A stretch of 40,266 nucleotides of DNA from positions 1 to 40,266 of the forward strand of contig CAYWMP010000032.1 of the NCBI GenBank assembly GCA_964459445.1, given 5' to 3'. The notes under the pieces are model-generated. The model did not search any database. It was not told the DNA's origin and saw only the letters and a program-made list of their open reading frames with translations. This document shows positions 1-8,971 of the stretch, one piece after another; position 1 is the first letter of the stretch; each line of letters begins with the position of its first letter. Both the position numbers and the translations under genes were made by a program. Origin of the DNA: CAYWMP01 sp964459445 (GTDB taxonomy: Bacteria; Desulfobacterota; DSM-4660; Desulfatiglandales; HGW-15).

Positions 1-2
1 TC

Positions 3-176
3 CAGATCGGTTGTTGGGACACGGGAGGTCTTTGTGGTTTTTTTTACCACGACATCTTCCCGAACCTGAGTGTCATGCAGTTTGATGGCAAGTATCCCTG
101 GGGTCCTGCGGACGAAATGACCCTGGAGTGCCCTGACCGTCATAACGTCGTAACCCTCCGCATCCGCAAGACCTAG
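3..176 (+). CDS. TIGR04076 family protein, C-terminal part (5' end outside window)
   Basis: The frame is open from the first bases to a TAG at 174-176 and gives about 57 residues. It reads GGLCGFFYHDIFPNL early and then KYPWG, followed by ECPD and a final V-x-L-R-I-R-K. This order (a GLCxxxxxxxFP segment, a PWG turn, then CPD and a charged beta-strand end) is how I remember the small TIGR04076 family of about 90 residues. The family has no assigned function that I know of. The start lies upstream of the window. The identification rests on pattern memory, not on a search. Confidence 0.65.
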   Translation, partial: QIGCWDTGGLCGFFYHDIFPNLSVMQFDGKYPWGPADEMTLECPDRHNVVTLRIRKT

Positions 177-310
177 AGGGTCTTCGCTCGGCCTCTGAGC
201 CGTAAGCCCGCAGATAGAATTACATAGCATTTTCTGGGTTGGGGAGTGTCAGGTCGATGCGGCGCGCGGCGTAAGTGCCTGTTCTGCGCCTGATCATCGC
301 TACATCCTAG

Positions 311-340
311 CCTGAAACCTGAACACTGAAACCTGAAACC
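311..340. repeat. CCTGAAACC / CCTGAACACTG short tandem-like repeat
   Basis: Three overlapping copies of a CCTGAA-type word follow one another just after the 3' end of the metallophosphoesterase gene. The same words form the arms of the large palindrome at 37424-37501, so this looks like a fragment of a dispersed intergenic family. No coding potential is seen. Confidence 0.5.
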
Positions 341-342
341 TA

Positions 343-1488
343 CTATTTGGGGCGAACCAAATCGATGACCGTCACTTCGGGGGGAGCCAGGAACCGGATG
401 GGTGGTCCCCAGGTTCCTGAACCCCTGTTGATATAGAAGTGAGTATTATTCTGAAGTCTAAAGTGCCCTGAAGTCCTGGGATACATGAGCATAACTGGAA
501 ACCTGAAAGGGAAAATTTGCCCGCCATGAGTATGCCCTGAAAGCTGAAGATCGAAAAGGCCTTCACTTCCCTTTTCTATCGTCGGCCTGTGTTTTAGAAG
601 CACCGTGAACTTATCCTTCGATAGCCCCGAAAGTAACACCTTTTCAGATGCCTCCTTTGATAGCTTGTAGGGAATTCCTTGCGGATCATCGACACCTACA
701 ATATTCAAAAAACCCTCCACATCTCTTGATTCCCCGCGGAGAATAGTGAAACCCGCCTGCCCCATAAATTCCATGGCATGCCTGAGCCCGACATAGAATT
801 CATGATTGCCGGTGATGGCGAACTTGCCGTATTTTGCCTCTATATCCTGAAACAGACTCGATATGCTTGAGACATCCGAAACCTGCCCATCAAGGAGATC
901 GCCGGTCGATACAAGGATGTCCGGTTTAGCGTCTTTTACCTTTTGGAGTATCCCCCTCAACCTATTCCCTCTAACCATGACACCGATATGTACATCCGAG
1001 ATTTGAACGATCCTCACCTTGGATAGGCTCTCAGGAATCTTGGCACTCTCAATCTCCAGGTGCTCCGTCCGGATGGCAACGGCTTCGAAATATCCATAGG
1101 CGGTTGCCAGTGAAGAGATAATAAAAGCTGTTATAAAAGCTGTGCGCGGCGATAGAGCAAGCTTGGCGAGTTCCGATGATGCCACAAGCCCGGCCAAATA
1201 CACCACCAAACGATAGATATCTAGCACAAAGGCTGCGGAGCAGAAGATGAACAGTAAACCCATCCAGACGTATCCAACGTATGCAAACACCCTTGATATG
1301 AATTCGAAATCAAGCCTTTCAAAAACCCGCGTCAAAATGGGAGCAAAGACCATGACCACCATGAAGAAGCCCACAAGGATGTTTGCCAGGAGGCCGAAAT
1401 TCAGGGCATGCCTTGCCTTGACAAAGGCATAGAAATGTAAGGATCCATAAATAGATGTGGCTACGAGCAGGAATATGAATAGGCCCAT
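343..1488 (-). CDS. Membrane-anchored calcineurin-like metallophosphoesterase (YkuE/LpxG-like)
   Basis: The N-terminal 135 residues hold about four hydrophobic segments (near 1-22, 33-53, 68-100 and 114-135). A binuclear-metal phosphoesterase domain follows, with all expected motifs: D165-x-H167 (QISDVHIG), GD at 196-197 (STGDLLDG), GNHE at 227-230 and GHTHGGQ at 318-324. The ending with WGPPIRFLAPPEV is typical of the YkuE-like branch. The catalytic domain should sit at the membrane surface; some relatives cleave UDP-2,3-diacylglucosamine, but the substrate cannot be read here. A GAGGAG lies about 10 bases before the ATG. The gene stands alone, with a long repeat-rich spacer upstream. Confidence 0.88.
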   Translation of the reverse strand: MGLFIFLLVATSIYGSLHFYAFVKARHALNFGLLANILVGFFMVVMVFAPILTRVFERLDFEFISRVFAYVGYVWMGLLFIFCSAAFVLDIYRLVVYLAGLVASSELAKLALSPRTAFITAFIISSLATAYGYFEAVAIRTEHLEIESAKIPESLSKVRIVQISDVHIGVMVRGNRLRGILQKVKDAKPDILVSTGDLLDGQVSDVSSISSLFQDIEAKYGKFAITGNHEFYVGLRHAMEFMGQAGFTILRGESRDVEGFLNIVGVDDPQGIPYKLSKEASEKVLLSGLSKDKFTVLLKHRPTIEKGSEGLFDLQLSGHTHGGQIFPFRFPVMLMYPRTSGHFRLQNNTHFYINRGSGTWGPPIRFLAPPEVTVIDLVRPK

Positions 1489-1724
1489 GGGGCTACTTCT
1501 CCTCTGTTTTTTTTTGGGGGAAACATCTCCAAATCAGTTGAAATAATCAACACGAATCAACGAACTGATTCCCTTATTATTCATATAGAATATACAAATG
1601 GATCAACCGCAGACATGCCCGCCTGAAATATGGCGGGCAAGCGCAGACATTTAGTTCGGCCGACTTGGCCGAGGTAAGGTTTTCATGCCCTACGGGCAAC
1701 ACCCTCGCGAAGCGATTGGCATTT

Positions 1725-1783
1725 TTTGCCTCCGCAAGCCTGTCACGCCATAGCTGAAAGCGTCGGCGGATCGCGGAGGCAAA
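1725..1783. repeat. REP-like hairpin, copy A of a GCCATAGCT family
   Basis: Perfect 11-base outer arms TTTGCCTCCGC (1725-1735) and GCGGAGGCAAA (1773-1783) enclose an inner part carrying GCCATAGCTGAAAGCGTCGG. The same architecture with arms TTTGCTTTCCGC/GCGGAAAGCAAA and an inner GCCATAGCTAATGCGACGG occurs at 8458-8519. Matching length, arms and core show that the two are members of one family. Confidence 0.7.
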
Positions 1784-2045
1784 TGGTCTGCCTGCCGGGC
1801 CTTAGCTTCACGCGGCGCAAGCGCCTGCGCTGCGCGTAGCGACGGCCGGTGTCAATCGAGCGATCCTGAGCGAAGTCGAAGGGGAGCGGGCGGCTAATAA
1901 AGCACTCTGCTCACTTTAGGTCATTAAAAAGCCTGAGTTCGAAAACTTAGCTTGTAAATTGCAAAATTGCAAAGCGTAAATGGAGCCAAAGCGTAACCCC
2001 TTGATCCCATTAAGATACCCGTCTTCGCCTTCGGCTTCGACGCGG

Positions 2046-2143
2046 TTATCCGCCTTTATTATTGGGCGAACTCGCGCCGTAGCAAAAAAATATTAGCGCA
2101 TGTATCCAAGGGCGAACACCGGGTATTTTGCGAAGGCGGATAA
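2046..2143. repeat. Inverted repeat TTATCCGCCTT / AAGGCGGATAA
   Basis: Arms at 2046-2056 and 2133-2143 are perfect 11-base inverted copies. Between them GGGCGAAC occurs twice as a direct repeat. The structure lies about 100 bases before ligA. It superficially recalls an integron attC site but lacks the GTTRRRY and RYYYAAC core sites, so I call it only an inverted repeat. Confidence 0.5.
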
Positions 2144-2249
2144 GAAATCCCTTGGAAATATTCTTCTACTTCATTACGATTAAGACCTGCTGAGTTCAGT
2201 TTACACCACTTCGCAGCCAAACCATCAAACCAAGGAGTTGAACGCGGCA

Positions 2250-4265
2250 ATGCCAGAGCCGGAAAGAACCGTTATCGATCGCGTTGAAACGCTCAGGAAT
2301 AGGATAAACCACCACAATCACCGCTACTATGTCCTGGACGATCCGGAGGTCTCCGACGCTGAGTATGATCGACTCTTTGACGAACTTCTGAGCCTGGAGA
2401 CGCAGTATTCCCAACTAATCACTTCAGACTCCCCGACGCAAAGGGTGGGTGCTGCCCCCTTGGATGCCTTCACCACCGTTCGGCATAGTTTGCCCATGCT
2501 GAGTCTCAATAAGGCAACCTCCGAAGCCGAATTCCTGGACTTCCACCGCCGTGTGCTTGAACTGTCTGGCGAGAAGGTCGCGAAAATCAAATACACCGTG
2601 GAGCCGAAGTTCGATGGGTTGGCTGTCGAGCTGGTTTATCGTGAAGGGGCCTTTATTCTTGGATCCACAAGGGGCGACGGAATCGTCGGTGAAGACATCA
2701 CCCAGAACCTAAGGACCGTTAAGTCCTTGCCCTTGAGGCTCATGGGAGAGCAACTACCGGATCTTATCGAGATTCGCGGCGAAGTCATTATGAACAAACA
2801 GGATTTTGCGAAACTCAACAGGCAGCGAGAGGAATTGGAGGAGCCCCTGTTCGCCAATCCCCGCAATGCGGCCGCCGGTTCCGTGAGACAGCTCGACTCC
2901 AAAGTAACCAACGCCAGGCCTTTAAATATATTTGCTTACGGAATGGGCAGGGTTGAAGGAACAGACCTTTTGACCCACTGGGACACCATGCTCTTTTTGG
3001 AGAAACTTGGATTCAAACTCAGCCAATATGTGGAATTGTGTGACACTGTTGAGCAGGTCAAGGCCTACTATGAAAAGATACTGGCATTGAGAAATGACCT
3101 TCCCTACGAGATAGATGGGATTGTTATTAAAGTCAATGAGTTCGCTTTACAACAAAGACTCGGGGAACTCTCTCGGAGTCCCCGATGGGCGGTTGCCTGG
3201 AAATTCCCTGCCCAGCAGGAACACACGAGGGTTCTAGACATCATCATTAGTGTTGGAAGAACCGGGGCGCTTACGCCCGTAGCACTGCTTGAACCGGTCA
3301 GGGTTGCCGGCGTGGAAGTAAGCCGGGCGTCCTTGCATAACGAAGATGAGGTCAGAAAAAAGGACGTGAGGATTGGTGACACAGTCGTTATTCAAAGGGC
3401 CGGCGATGTTATCCCGGAGGTCGTTAAGGTCATAGAATCAAGGCGAACAGGCGAAGAGCAAGAGTTCTTTATGCCTGAGACTTGTCCCGTTTGTGAGTCC
3501 AAGGCGGAAAGGCCTGAAGGCGAGGCTATACTTCGCTGTACGGGCATAGCCTGTCCGGCCCAGATCAAAGAAAACCTGACCCATTTTGCATCAAAAGGCG
3601 CCATGGGCATGGACGGACTGGGATTCAAGTTCCTGGACCAGATGGTAGATCTGAAGCTCATCGAAGACCCGGCTGATCTGTTTTTCATAACAAAAAAAGA
3701 TCTGATGAAGATGGAGAGGATGGGTGATAAATTGGCGGAGAATCTCCTCAGCGCCATCGCCAACAGCAAAACGCCCGGCGTGGCCAATCTTATTTATGCC
3801 CTCGGGATTCGAAACGTGGGGACCCACCTGGCAGATGTCCTGGCAAAAAACTTCGGATCCATCGACAATCTCGCGGCGCAAACCCCAGAGGACCTTATTG
3901 AAGTTCATGAGATCGGTCCCATTGTGGCCCAGAGCATCTACAACTTCTTTCACAACCCAAAAAACCTCCATGTCCTTGAAAAACTCAAGAAAGGCGGGGT
4001 CCGGTTTCCGACCGAAGCTGTGGAAGAGAAAGAGATGCCGCTTGAGGGTAAGACCTTTGTCTTGACTGGAGGTATGGATACTTTTACCAGAGACGAGGCA
4101 AGAAATATTATTGAGAATCTGGGAGGCAGAGTCACATCATCTGTAAGTAAAAAAACCGATTACGTTGTCGTTGGGAAAGACCCCGGCTCCAAATACACCA
4201 AGGCTCAAGGTCTCGGTGTAAAAACACTGAACGAAGAAGAGTTTAAGGAATTGGTAGAAAAATAA
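2250..4265 (+). CDS. ligA: NAD-dependent DNA ligase LigA
   Basis: The protein of 671 residues has the full LigA order. An N-terminal Ia domain carries HNHRYYVLDDPEVSDAEYD, which binds NMN. The adenylation domain has the nucleophile K120 in KFDG and later GEVIM. An OB fold follows, then a four-cysteine zinc finger (CPVC ... C ... C), helix-hairpin-helix repeats, and a C-terminal BRCT domain with GKTFVLTGGMD. It seals nicks in replication and repair using NAD. I chose ATG 2250, 12 bases after AAGGAG (2232-2237); an in-frame TTG at 2238 directly abuts that site and is too close. Length is normal for the family. Confidence 0.97.
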   Translation: MPEPERTVIDRVETLRNRINHHNHRYYVLDDPEVSDAEYDRLFDELLSLETQYSQLITSDSPTQRVGAAPLDAFTTVRHSLPMLSLNKATSEAEFLDFHRRVLELSGEKVAKIKYTVEPKFDGLAVELVYREGAFILGSTRGDGIVGEDITQNLRTVKSLPLRLMGEQLPDLIEIRGEVIMNKQDFAKLNRQREELEEPLFANPRNAAAGSVRQLDSKVTNARPLNIFAYGMGRVEGTDLLTHWDTMLFLEKLGFKLSQYVELCDTVEQVKAYYEKILALRNDLPYEIDGIVIKVNEFALQQRLGELSRSPRWAVAWKFPAQQEHTRVLDIIISVGRTGALTPVALLEPVRVAGVEVSRASLHNEDEVRKKDVRIGDTVVIQRAGDVIPEVVKVIESRRTGEEQEFFMPETCPVCESKAERPEGEAILRCTGIACPAQIKENLTHFASKGAMGMDGLGFKFLDQMVDLKLIEDPADLFFITKKDLMKMERMGDKLAENLLSAIANSKTPGVANLIYALGIRNVGTHLADVLAKNFGSIDNLAAQTPEDLIEVHEIGPIVAQSIYNFFHNPKNLHVLEKLKKGGVRFPTEAVEEKEMPLEGKTFVLTGGMDTFTRDEARNIIENLGGRVTSSVSKKTDYVVVGKDPGSKYTKAQGLGVKTLNEEEFKELVEK

Positions 4266-4324
4266 CTAGAGTTCATCGACAAAAATACCGATCTTTCCCG
4301 AAAAGCGAATCCGAAAGGTCAGTA

Positions 4325-6163
4325 TCATTGGCTACAATCGGATTCATTGCCCAACCCTAGGTTTCGCAAGACGCTGAAGAACAATTCACTATGAGCTTTC
4401 TTCTTATAGGGAGCTCGCCTGCATAACGTTTCGAGAGAAAAATCCGGATCTAATTTGAGAACCTCAGCTACTGCTGAACGGGCCTCTTCTTCACGACCCA
4501 ACACGCCGTAGGAGAGGGCCGAGTAAACATGGGAAGGCCAAAAATTGGGATCTATATTGATGGCCCTTTCAAATGCAGCGATAGCCTCCTCATATTCTTC
4601 CATTAGGTAGTAGGCATGACCCATATTCCATAGGTAATAGGCTGGATATATGGGATTGTTGCGCATGGCCTTTGTGATATACCCTATTGCTTCCTCCGGC
4701 CTCCCGGCCCAGGTCAAAACATTCCCCAATCCCATAAGGACTTCGGCATCATTGGGATCAAGAGAAACGGCCCTCTCGAGCTCCGCTATGGCTTCCCCGT
4801 GTTGATGTTTCCACAAATACACTTCGCCTAATAGACCGTGGGCCTCCGATAGCACGTCATGCAATTCAATCGCCTTATTTGCCAGTTCATAGGCCCGTTC
4901 AATGGATTGATAATCCGCAAGCCATCCGAATTTCCAATCATTTAAGTAGGTTTGACCCAGCATTGTATAGGCCAAAGTATATTTCGGTTCCATTTCAATG
5001 GCCTTCTCAAACAGGGCTCGCGCCTCGGCATTCGTGTCTTTTTTAAATCGAAGCATGTATTCCAAGCCCCTCAGGTAGTAATCGTATGCGTCCATATTGC
5101 AGGCGAAATTACATTTGCACAGCCGCTGGTATTGTTCATCCTCGGTGAGTTTAACAGCAAGGACAGAGACTATCTCCTGGGTTACTTCATCCTGAAGGGC
5201 AAAAATATCTTCAAGCTCCCGATCATAGCGCTCTGCCCAGATATGTCCACCAGTAGTGGCATCAACAAGCTGGGCCGTGATTCGAATTCTATCCTTTGCC
5301 TTGCGGACGCTTCCTTCCAACAGATACCGAACACCAAGCTCACGCCCCACCTCATCCACCTTTACGTTCTTCCCCTTATAGGTGAAGGCAGAATTGCGGG
5401 CTATGACAAACAGGCCTGAGATTTTAGATAAATCGGTAATCAGGTCTTCGGTTATTCCATCGCTGAAGTACTCCTGCTCGGGATCTCCGCTGATGTTGAC
5501 AAAGGGAAGCACAACGATTGAAGGCCTTTCCGGCACCTTCAGATCCTTGCTTTTGTCCGGAACGACTGTAAGAGGGTCTAGATGAGCACGATAGACCCGT
5601 ACGGGCTCGGCTATGTTTTTCACCGTATGCTCACCCAGGTACTCAAAACCCATATTTAGTTTATTGCTAACTTGGTCAAAGACATTTCTGGAAACGCAAA
5701 TGCCACCTGCATCGGCCAGACTTCCAATTCGTGCGGCAATATTGACCCCTTCGCCGTAGATGCGCTCCCCATCCACAATCACATCTCCAAGATTAATGCC
5801 TATGCGAAACTCCATCCTCCGTTCTTCGGGTAGTGCTGCGTTGTGCGTTTTGAGTTCCTTTTGGATCTCGACCGCGCATTTCACTGCATCAACCACACTC
5901 CCGAATTCAGCCAAAAGGTTATCCCCCGGGGAATCCACCACTCGGCCGCTGTGTTGCCCGATACAGGTCGTCATGACATTGCGGTATGTTGTGATGGTAC
6001 GAACGGTGTCTATCTCATCATCGCCCATGAGGCGGCTATAGCCATGGACATCGGCACTTAAAACAGCGGCCAGCTTGCGCTGAAAGGTTTGTGAGTTCAT
6101 GAGTTTCTCTTCATGCAAAGTGAAGGCTTGGATGGTATCGATGCTTGAGGATAAAGAAATCAT
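4325..6163 (-). CDS. Class III adenylate/guanylate cyclase - TolB-like - TPR protein
   Basis: Residues 27-195 form a class III nucleotide cyclase domain, with SADVHGYSRLMGDDE holding the first metal Asp (D38), the GDNLLAEFG loop with D81, and VNIAARIGSL supplying the transition-state Asn and Arg. Residues 212-340 carry a TolB/CadC-like segment (SIVVLPFVNISGDPEQEYF, then LLEGSVR and HIWAERYDR). The rest is a run of TPR repeats (YTLAYTMLGQTYL, EVLMGLGNVL, PSHVYSALSYG). The same three-part architecture is common in Rhizobiales and deltaproteobacteria. There is no transmembrane segment. The start could also be the ATG at 6100 (MNSQTFQRKLAAVL), which sits directly before the cyclase domain and has AAGAGA upstream. 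It is convergent with ligA. Confidence 0.88.
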   Translation of the reverse strand: MISLSSSIDTIQAFTLHEEKLMNSQTFQRKLAAVLSADVHGYSRLMGDDEIDTVRTITTYRNVMTTCIGQHSGRVVDSPGDNLLAEFGSVVDAVKCAVEIQKELKTHNAALPEERRMEFRIGINLGDVIVDGERIYGEGVNIAARIGSLADAGGICVSRNVFDQVSNKLNMGFEYLGEHTVKNIAEPVRVYRAHLDPLTVVPDKSKDLKVPERPSIVVLPFVNISGDPEQEYFSDGITEDLITDLSKISGLFVIARNSAFTYKGKNVKVDEVGRELGVRYLLEGSVRKAKDRIRITAQLVDATTGGHIWAERYDRELEDIFALQDEVTQEIVSVLAVKLTEDEQYQRLCKCNFACNMDAYDYYLRGLEYMLRFKKDTNAEARALFEKAIEMEPKYTLAYTMLGQTYLNDWKFGWLADYQSIERAYELANKAIELHDVLSEAHGLLGEVYLWKHQHGEAIAELERAVSLDPNDAEVLMGLGNVLTWAGRPEEAIGYITKAMRNNPIYPAYYLWNMGHAYYLMEEYEEAIAAFERAINIDPNFWPSHVYSALSYGVLGREEEARSAVAEVLKLDPDFSLETLCRRAPYKKKAHSELFFSVLRNLGLGNESDCSQ

Positions 6164-6721
6164 TAGAAAACCTCAAGAATGAAACATGATAAAGAAAGAA
6201 ATCATTTTATTTTGACCCTATCATTCAATCTGCATAAAGCCTGAGAATAGGGTATAATTAGCTGCTCATTTATGCGTTTTTTTCGATAGTTCTCGAATAG
6301 TTAAATTATTAAAGAACTCATATGTGGGACGGAAAAGCGGTAGCGACGGTTACCATAAAAATGGATTATATCTAACTTTTTTGCCAGACAGCGTTTAAAA
6401 CGATAAAAGAGAACCCTTTGATTAGCAGCAAGAATGAAAGGAGGGTTTTCTGCGAAATAAATTCCTTTTTGAATGGTCAAATTTTCCGATATATGACCTA
6501 GAATGTATTTTAATAATTCCAGTTAACCTATTTAATTAATTTAACAATATTGCTGGTTCCTTATTTTGGAACAAGTCCTGCATACTCCAAGGCTACGGAA
6601 TTGCTCCTCATTATGGAGTATCCACCTTTTTTTTGAGGCGTTGTGCCTCATGAGCCGGAAATGCTGCCACAATTAGCCGGGAAAGACATTTCTCCTAGTA
6701 ACAAATACTATGGAGAGATTT
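6164..6721. other. AT-rich divergent promoter region, no gene seen
   Basis: This 558-base spacer lies between two divergent signalling genes and must hold both promoters. A TATAAT at about 6254 has no good -35 partner. A small hairpin, TGAGGC (6634-6639) with GCCTCA (6645-6650), follows a run of eight T; the T-run precedes the stem, so it is not a terminator for the rightward gene. TACTCCA near 6576 and TGGAGTA near 6614 are inverted copies. No riboswitch consensus was recognised. Confidence 0.5.
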
Positions 6722-8185
6722 ATGGCATTAGCAGCATTAAATCAAAACTCGGGCATCTTGTCGGATGTTCTCAAATTGCTCGTCTCCGTTATTGATGAGA
6801 AGGATGAATACCTGAGGGGTCATTCTGTGCGTGTGGCCACTAACTGTCTCCGCTTTTCATCCATGCTGGGCATATCCAAAAGCGAAACCACGAGATTGAT
6901 GCTCGCCGGATTGCTCAACGATATAGGGATGGTTTATATCCCCCCCGAAATCCTCCACAAACCCGGGAACCTCTCTGAAGACGAAATGATCGTGGTGAAA
7001 AAACACCCGGTCATCGCTGAAAAAATCCTCTCCAAAACCAAGATGTTCAGCCAGATCGTCCCTATTATTCGCCATCATCATGAAGCATGCGACGGAAGTG
7101 GGTATCCCGACGGCTTAACGGGGAATCAGATCTCCGATGAGGCAAAAATATTGGGTCTTGTAAATAGTTTTGAGGCAATGGTTTCACACCGTCCCTACAG
7201 GGTGAGTTTGTCTACGGATGAAGCCCTTGAGCAAATCCGCAAATCAGCGGGGCAAAAGTTTGATCAGAGCCTGGTCGGGGAATTTGGGCACTATGTTGAA
7301 ACACTTGAAAAAAGTCCTTCAGAAATGGAGGAATTTGAAGAAAACGAGAATGCAGAAGACGCGATCATTAAAATCATCAAGAAAATAAAAAGCGTAGCGG
7401 TCGATTTACCTATACTGCCGGCGGTTGTAGAGGAAATAAAGGAGGTTATGGGTCACCCCCACACAACTGTTGAGGACCTTGCTGAGGTTGTAGAACGCGA
7501 TGCAACAATATCGGTGCGTCTGATATCCATTGCCAATTCTCCCATGTTCCGGGGATCTGAGCGGATTCACACGGTCAGGCAGGCGATGCCCCGATTGGGC
7601 ATTCACGAAATTAAAAGCATTGTGAGGGCAATCTCAAGCAGGAGCCTTTTCATAACGGACAATGAGCCATTCAAAGCCCTGATGGAAAAACTTTGGCTTC
7701 ATTCCCTCGCCTGCGCACATTGTTCAAGGTCTTTAGCCAAAAAACTCAGGATAGGGAATAGTGAAAAGATTTTCCTCATGGGTCTTATCCATGATATCGG
7801 CAAAGCGCCAATAATCAAATTGGTTAGCGAAAAGGCGCCAAAGGATGATTCATGGGATTTGAAGGATGTCATTGAAGGCATACAGGATGCTCATACCAGT
7901 TTCGGCAGTTCGCTCCTCAAGCGATGGGGATTCACCCAGGATTTCTGTAGGATCGCCATGCGTCATGAAGGTCCCAAATTTTCTTCATTAACGGAAGAAG
8001 CCTTGTTGATCGTGAACCTCGCTAACAACCTGACCCAAAAGATCGGATACAGTCTGAGTGAAAATGATAAGCCCTTATCGGATCTGGATTCGACCAAGCT
8101 TCTCAAGATAGACACCGATACGTTGAATAGTGTAGGGGATGAGACCATCAACGCCATGCAAACGGTATCAGGCATTTTCTGGTAA
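6722..8185 (+). CDS. HD-GYP-like domain fused to HDOD domain
   Basis: Residues 25-195 are an HD-GYP domain: H33 (RGHSVRV), the helix LLNDIGMVYIPPEIL, HP at 95-96, HHHE at 118-121 and the signature DGSGYPDGLTG. The HD dyad itself reads N66-D67, and the later VAD-x-FDA segment reads VNSFEA, so at least two metal ligands differ from active c-di-GMP phosphodiesterases. Residues 225-430 are an HDOD domain (LPILPAVVEEI, RLISIANSPMF, and an intact GLIHDIGK). It is therefore probably a sensor or scaffold rather than an esterase. ATG 6722 has GGAGAG 4 bases upstream; ATG 6710 lacks a ribosome site. Clustering with a cyclase gene suggests a signalling neighbourhood. Confidence 0.88.
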   Translation: MALAALNQNSGILSDVLKLLVSVIDEKDEYLRGHSVRVATNCLRFSSMLGISKSETTRLMLAGLLNDIGMVYIPPEILHKPGNLSEDEMIVVKKHPVIAEKILSKTKMFSQIVPIIRHHHEACDGSGYPDGLTGNQISDEAKILGLVNSFEAMVSHRPYRVSLSTDEALEQIRKSAGQKFDQSLVGEFGHYVETLEKSPSEMEEFEENENAEDAIIKIIKKIKSVAVDLPILPAVVEEIKEVMGHPHTTVEDLAEVVERDATISVRLISIANSPMFRGSERIHTVRQAMPRLGIHEIKSIVRAISSRSLFITDNEPFKALMEKLWLHSLACAHCSRSLAKKLRIGNSEKIFLMGLIHDIGKAPIIKLVSEKAPKDDSWDLKDVIEGIQDAHTSFGSSLLKRWGFTQDFCRIAMRHEGPKFSSLTEEALLIVNLANNLTQKIGYSLSENDKPLSDLDSTKLLKIDTDTLNSVGDETINAMQTVSGIFW

Positions 8186-8341
8186 TTGATGTTTAATCTA
8201 TCCACTAAACCTTCCCGCAAAGAGGGAGGCTGCAAGCTGAGCGATGCGAGTAGTTGAGTAATAATTGACCGCACGTGCTTGCATCCCGCCGCGCGGGGCT
8301 TCGCTCGAGGCGCAAAGTTCACAGAGAGAAGAATGACATTT

Positions 8342-8376
8342 TTCCTTTGCCGTTGAGAGGACGGCAAAGGAAAAGC
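8342..8376. repeat. Perfect hairpin, 14-base arms, 7-base loop
   Basis: TTTTCCTTTGCCGT (8342-8355) and ACGGCAAAGGAAAA (8363-8376) are exact inverted copies around TGAGAGG. It lies about 160 bases after the HD-GYP/HDOD stop codon. The arms begin with T and end with A, so in either direction the stem is not followed by a U-run; a terminator role is possible only if termination is at the base of the stem. Confidence 0.6.
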
Positions 8377-8457
8377 TTTCAGCTTTTGTGAAAAACCTAA
8401 CATCCGCGAACCCACTCTATGTTCTTTTACCAAGAAAGCTCCAAAAGATTGCTGATT

Positions 8458-8519
8458 TTTGCTTTCCGCCGTCCCTGCCTTGCCATAGCTAATGCGACGG
8501 CAGGTCAGCGGAAAGCAAA
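8458..8519. repeat. REP-like hairpin, copy B of a GCCATAGCT family
   Basis: Arms TTTGCTTTCCGC (8458-8469) and GCGGAAAGCAAA (8508-8519) are perfect. The inner part has CCTGCC, then GCCATAGCTAATGCGACGG, then CAGG. It matches copy A at 1725-1783 in length, arm sequence and core. A looser relative with CGCCATAGCTTTATG occurs near 26195. Confidence 0.7.
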
Positions 8520-8659
8520 AAAGTGAACCAAACCCTTTGCGTGCTCGGCGTCTTTGCGGTGATTAAAACACTGCAAAAAAAGCCTTTCTGAAAAACTGCC
8601 CTTCCCCTATACTGGGGTTTGCACAAATTTAACGAATAAATCAGATGGAGGAAGAGTGA

Positions 8660-8971
8660 ATGCCCTTTTGGAGCTTGAGTGATTTGGTGCTTGAGGAGTT
8701 CAGGCCGGGAATAAAAAGCATGGCAGAGCTAGGCGAAAACCTGGTCATGGCCTGCATGGAGATTGGACCCGATAAAGAGGATTCCGGGCATGAACATCCT
8801 TTTGAACAGTGCGGCGTTGTCCTGGAAGGTCAAATCGAGATGTTCGTAGGTGACGATACTCGGGTACTCAAGGCCAAAGAGACCTACTTCATACCCGCCG
8901 GCGTGCTTCATGGTTGGAAAACCTTCGACACCCCGGCCAAGATTTTGGATGTTTCCGTGAAACAAGCCTAG
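8660..8971 (+). CDS. Small cupin-domain protein
   Basis: The 103-residue protein is a single cupin barrel. Motif 1 is GHEHPFEQCGVVLEGQIE, with metal-binding H44 and H46 and Q50 or E49 in the third position. Motif 2 is YFIPAGVLHGW, with H84. Such small cupins bind Fe, Mn, Zn or Ni and act as dioxygenases, isomerases or sensors; the substrate is not readable. GGAGGA (8647-8652) lies 7 bases before ATG. The stop TAG (8969-8971) is made of TA plus the first G of the repeat element that follows, so the gene's end appears to be shaped by an insertion. Confidence 0.88.
   Translation: MPFWSLSDLVLEEFRPGIKSMAELGENLVMACMEIGPDKEDSGHEHPFEQCGVVLEGQIEMFVGDDTRVLKAKETYFIPAGVLHGWKTFDTPAKILDVSVKQA

Larger units (their letters stand above)
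1489..2249. other. Repeat-rich intergenic spacer, no gene seen
   Basis: About 760 bases separate the divergent metallophosphoesterase and ligA genes. No reading frame has homology I can recognise. The spacer contains a hairpin repeat (1725-1783), a GCGAAGTCGAAGG word near 1871 whose degenerate counterpart lies near 31585, an 11-base inverted repeat (2046-2143), and GC-rich fragments such as CGGCCGACTTGGCCG. It looks like accumulated small repeats rather than a decayed gene. The ligA promoter must lie near its end but is not obvious. Confidence 0.6.
8186..8659. other. Intergenic spacer with two large hairpin repeats
   Basis: No gene is seen in these 474 bases. The spacer contains the perfect hairpin at 8342-8376, the repeat at 8458-8519, a GC-rich CCGCCGCGCGGGGCTTCGCTCGAG patch near 8286, and a CTTTGCGTGCTCGGCGTCTTTGCGG stretch near 8540. 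A related GTGTCTTAGTGCCTTTGTGG word appears on the opposite strand near 25820. The cupin promoter should lie at its right end. Confidence 0.55.

Noticed and set aside
2046..2143. Possible integron attC site upstream of ligA
   Set aside because: The inverted arms are clear, but the GTTRRRY and RYYYAAC core sites are absent and there is no integrase or cassette-like gene nearby.
3724..4065. Open frames inside ligA and other large genes on alternate frames
   Set aside because: They lie wholly within strongly supported genes and show low-complexity shadow translations.
6624..6660. T-run plus hairpin near 6634 as a terminator
   Set aside because: The T-run precedes the stem on the plus strand, and on the minus strand the stem is followed by A, so neither direction fits a Rho-independent terminator.
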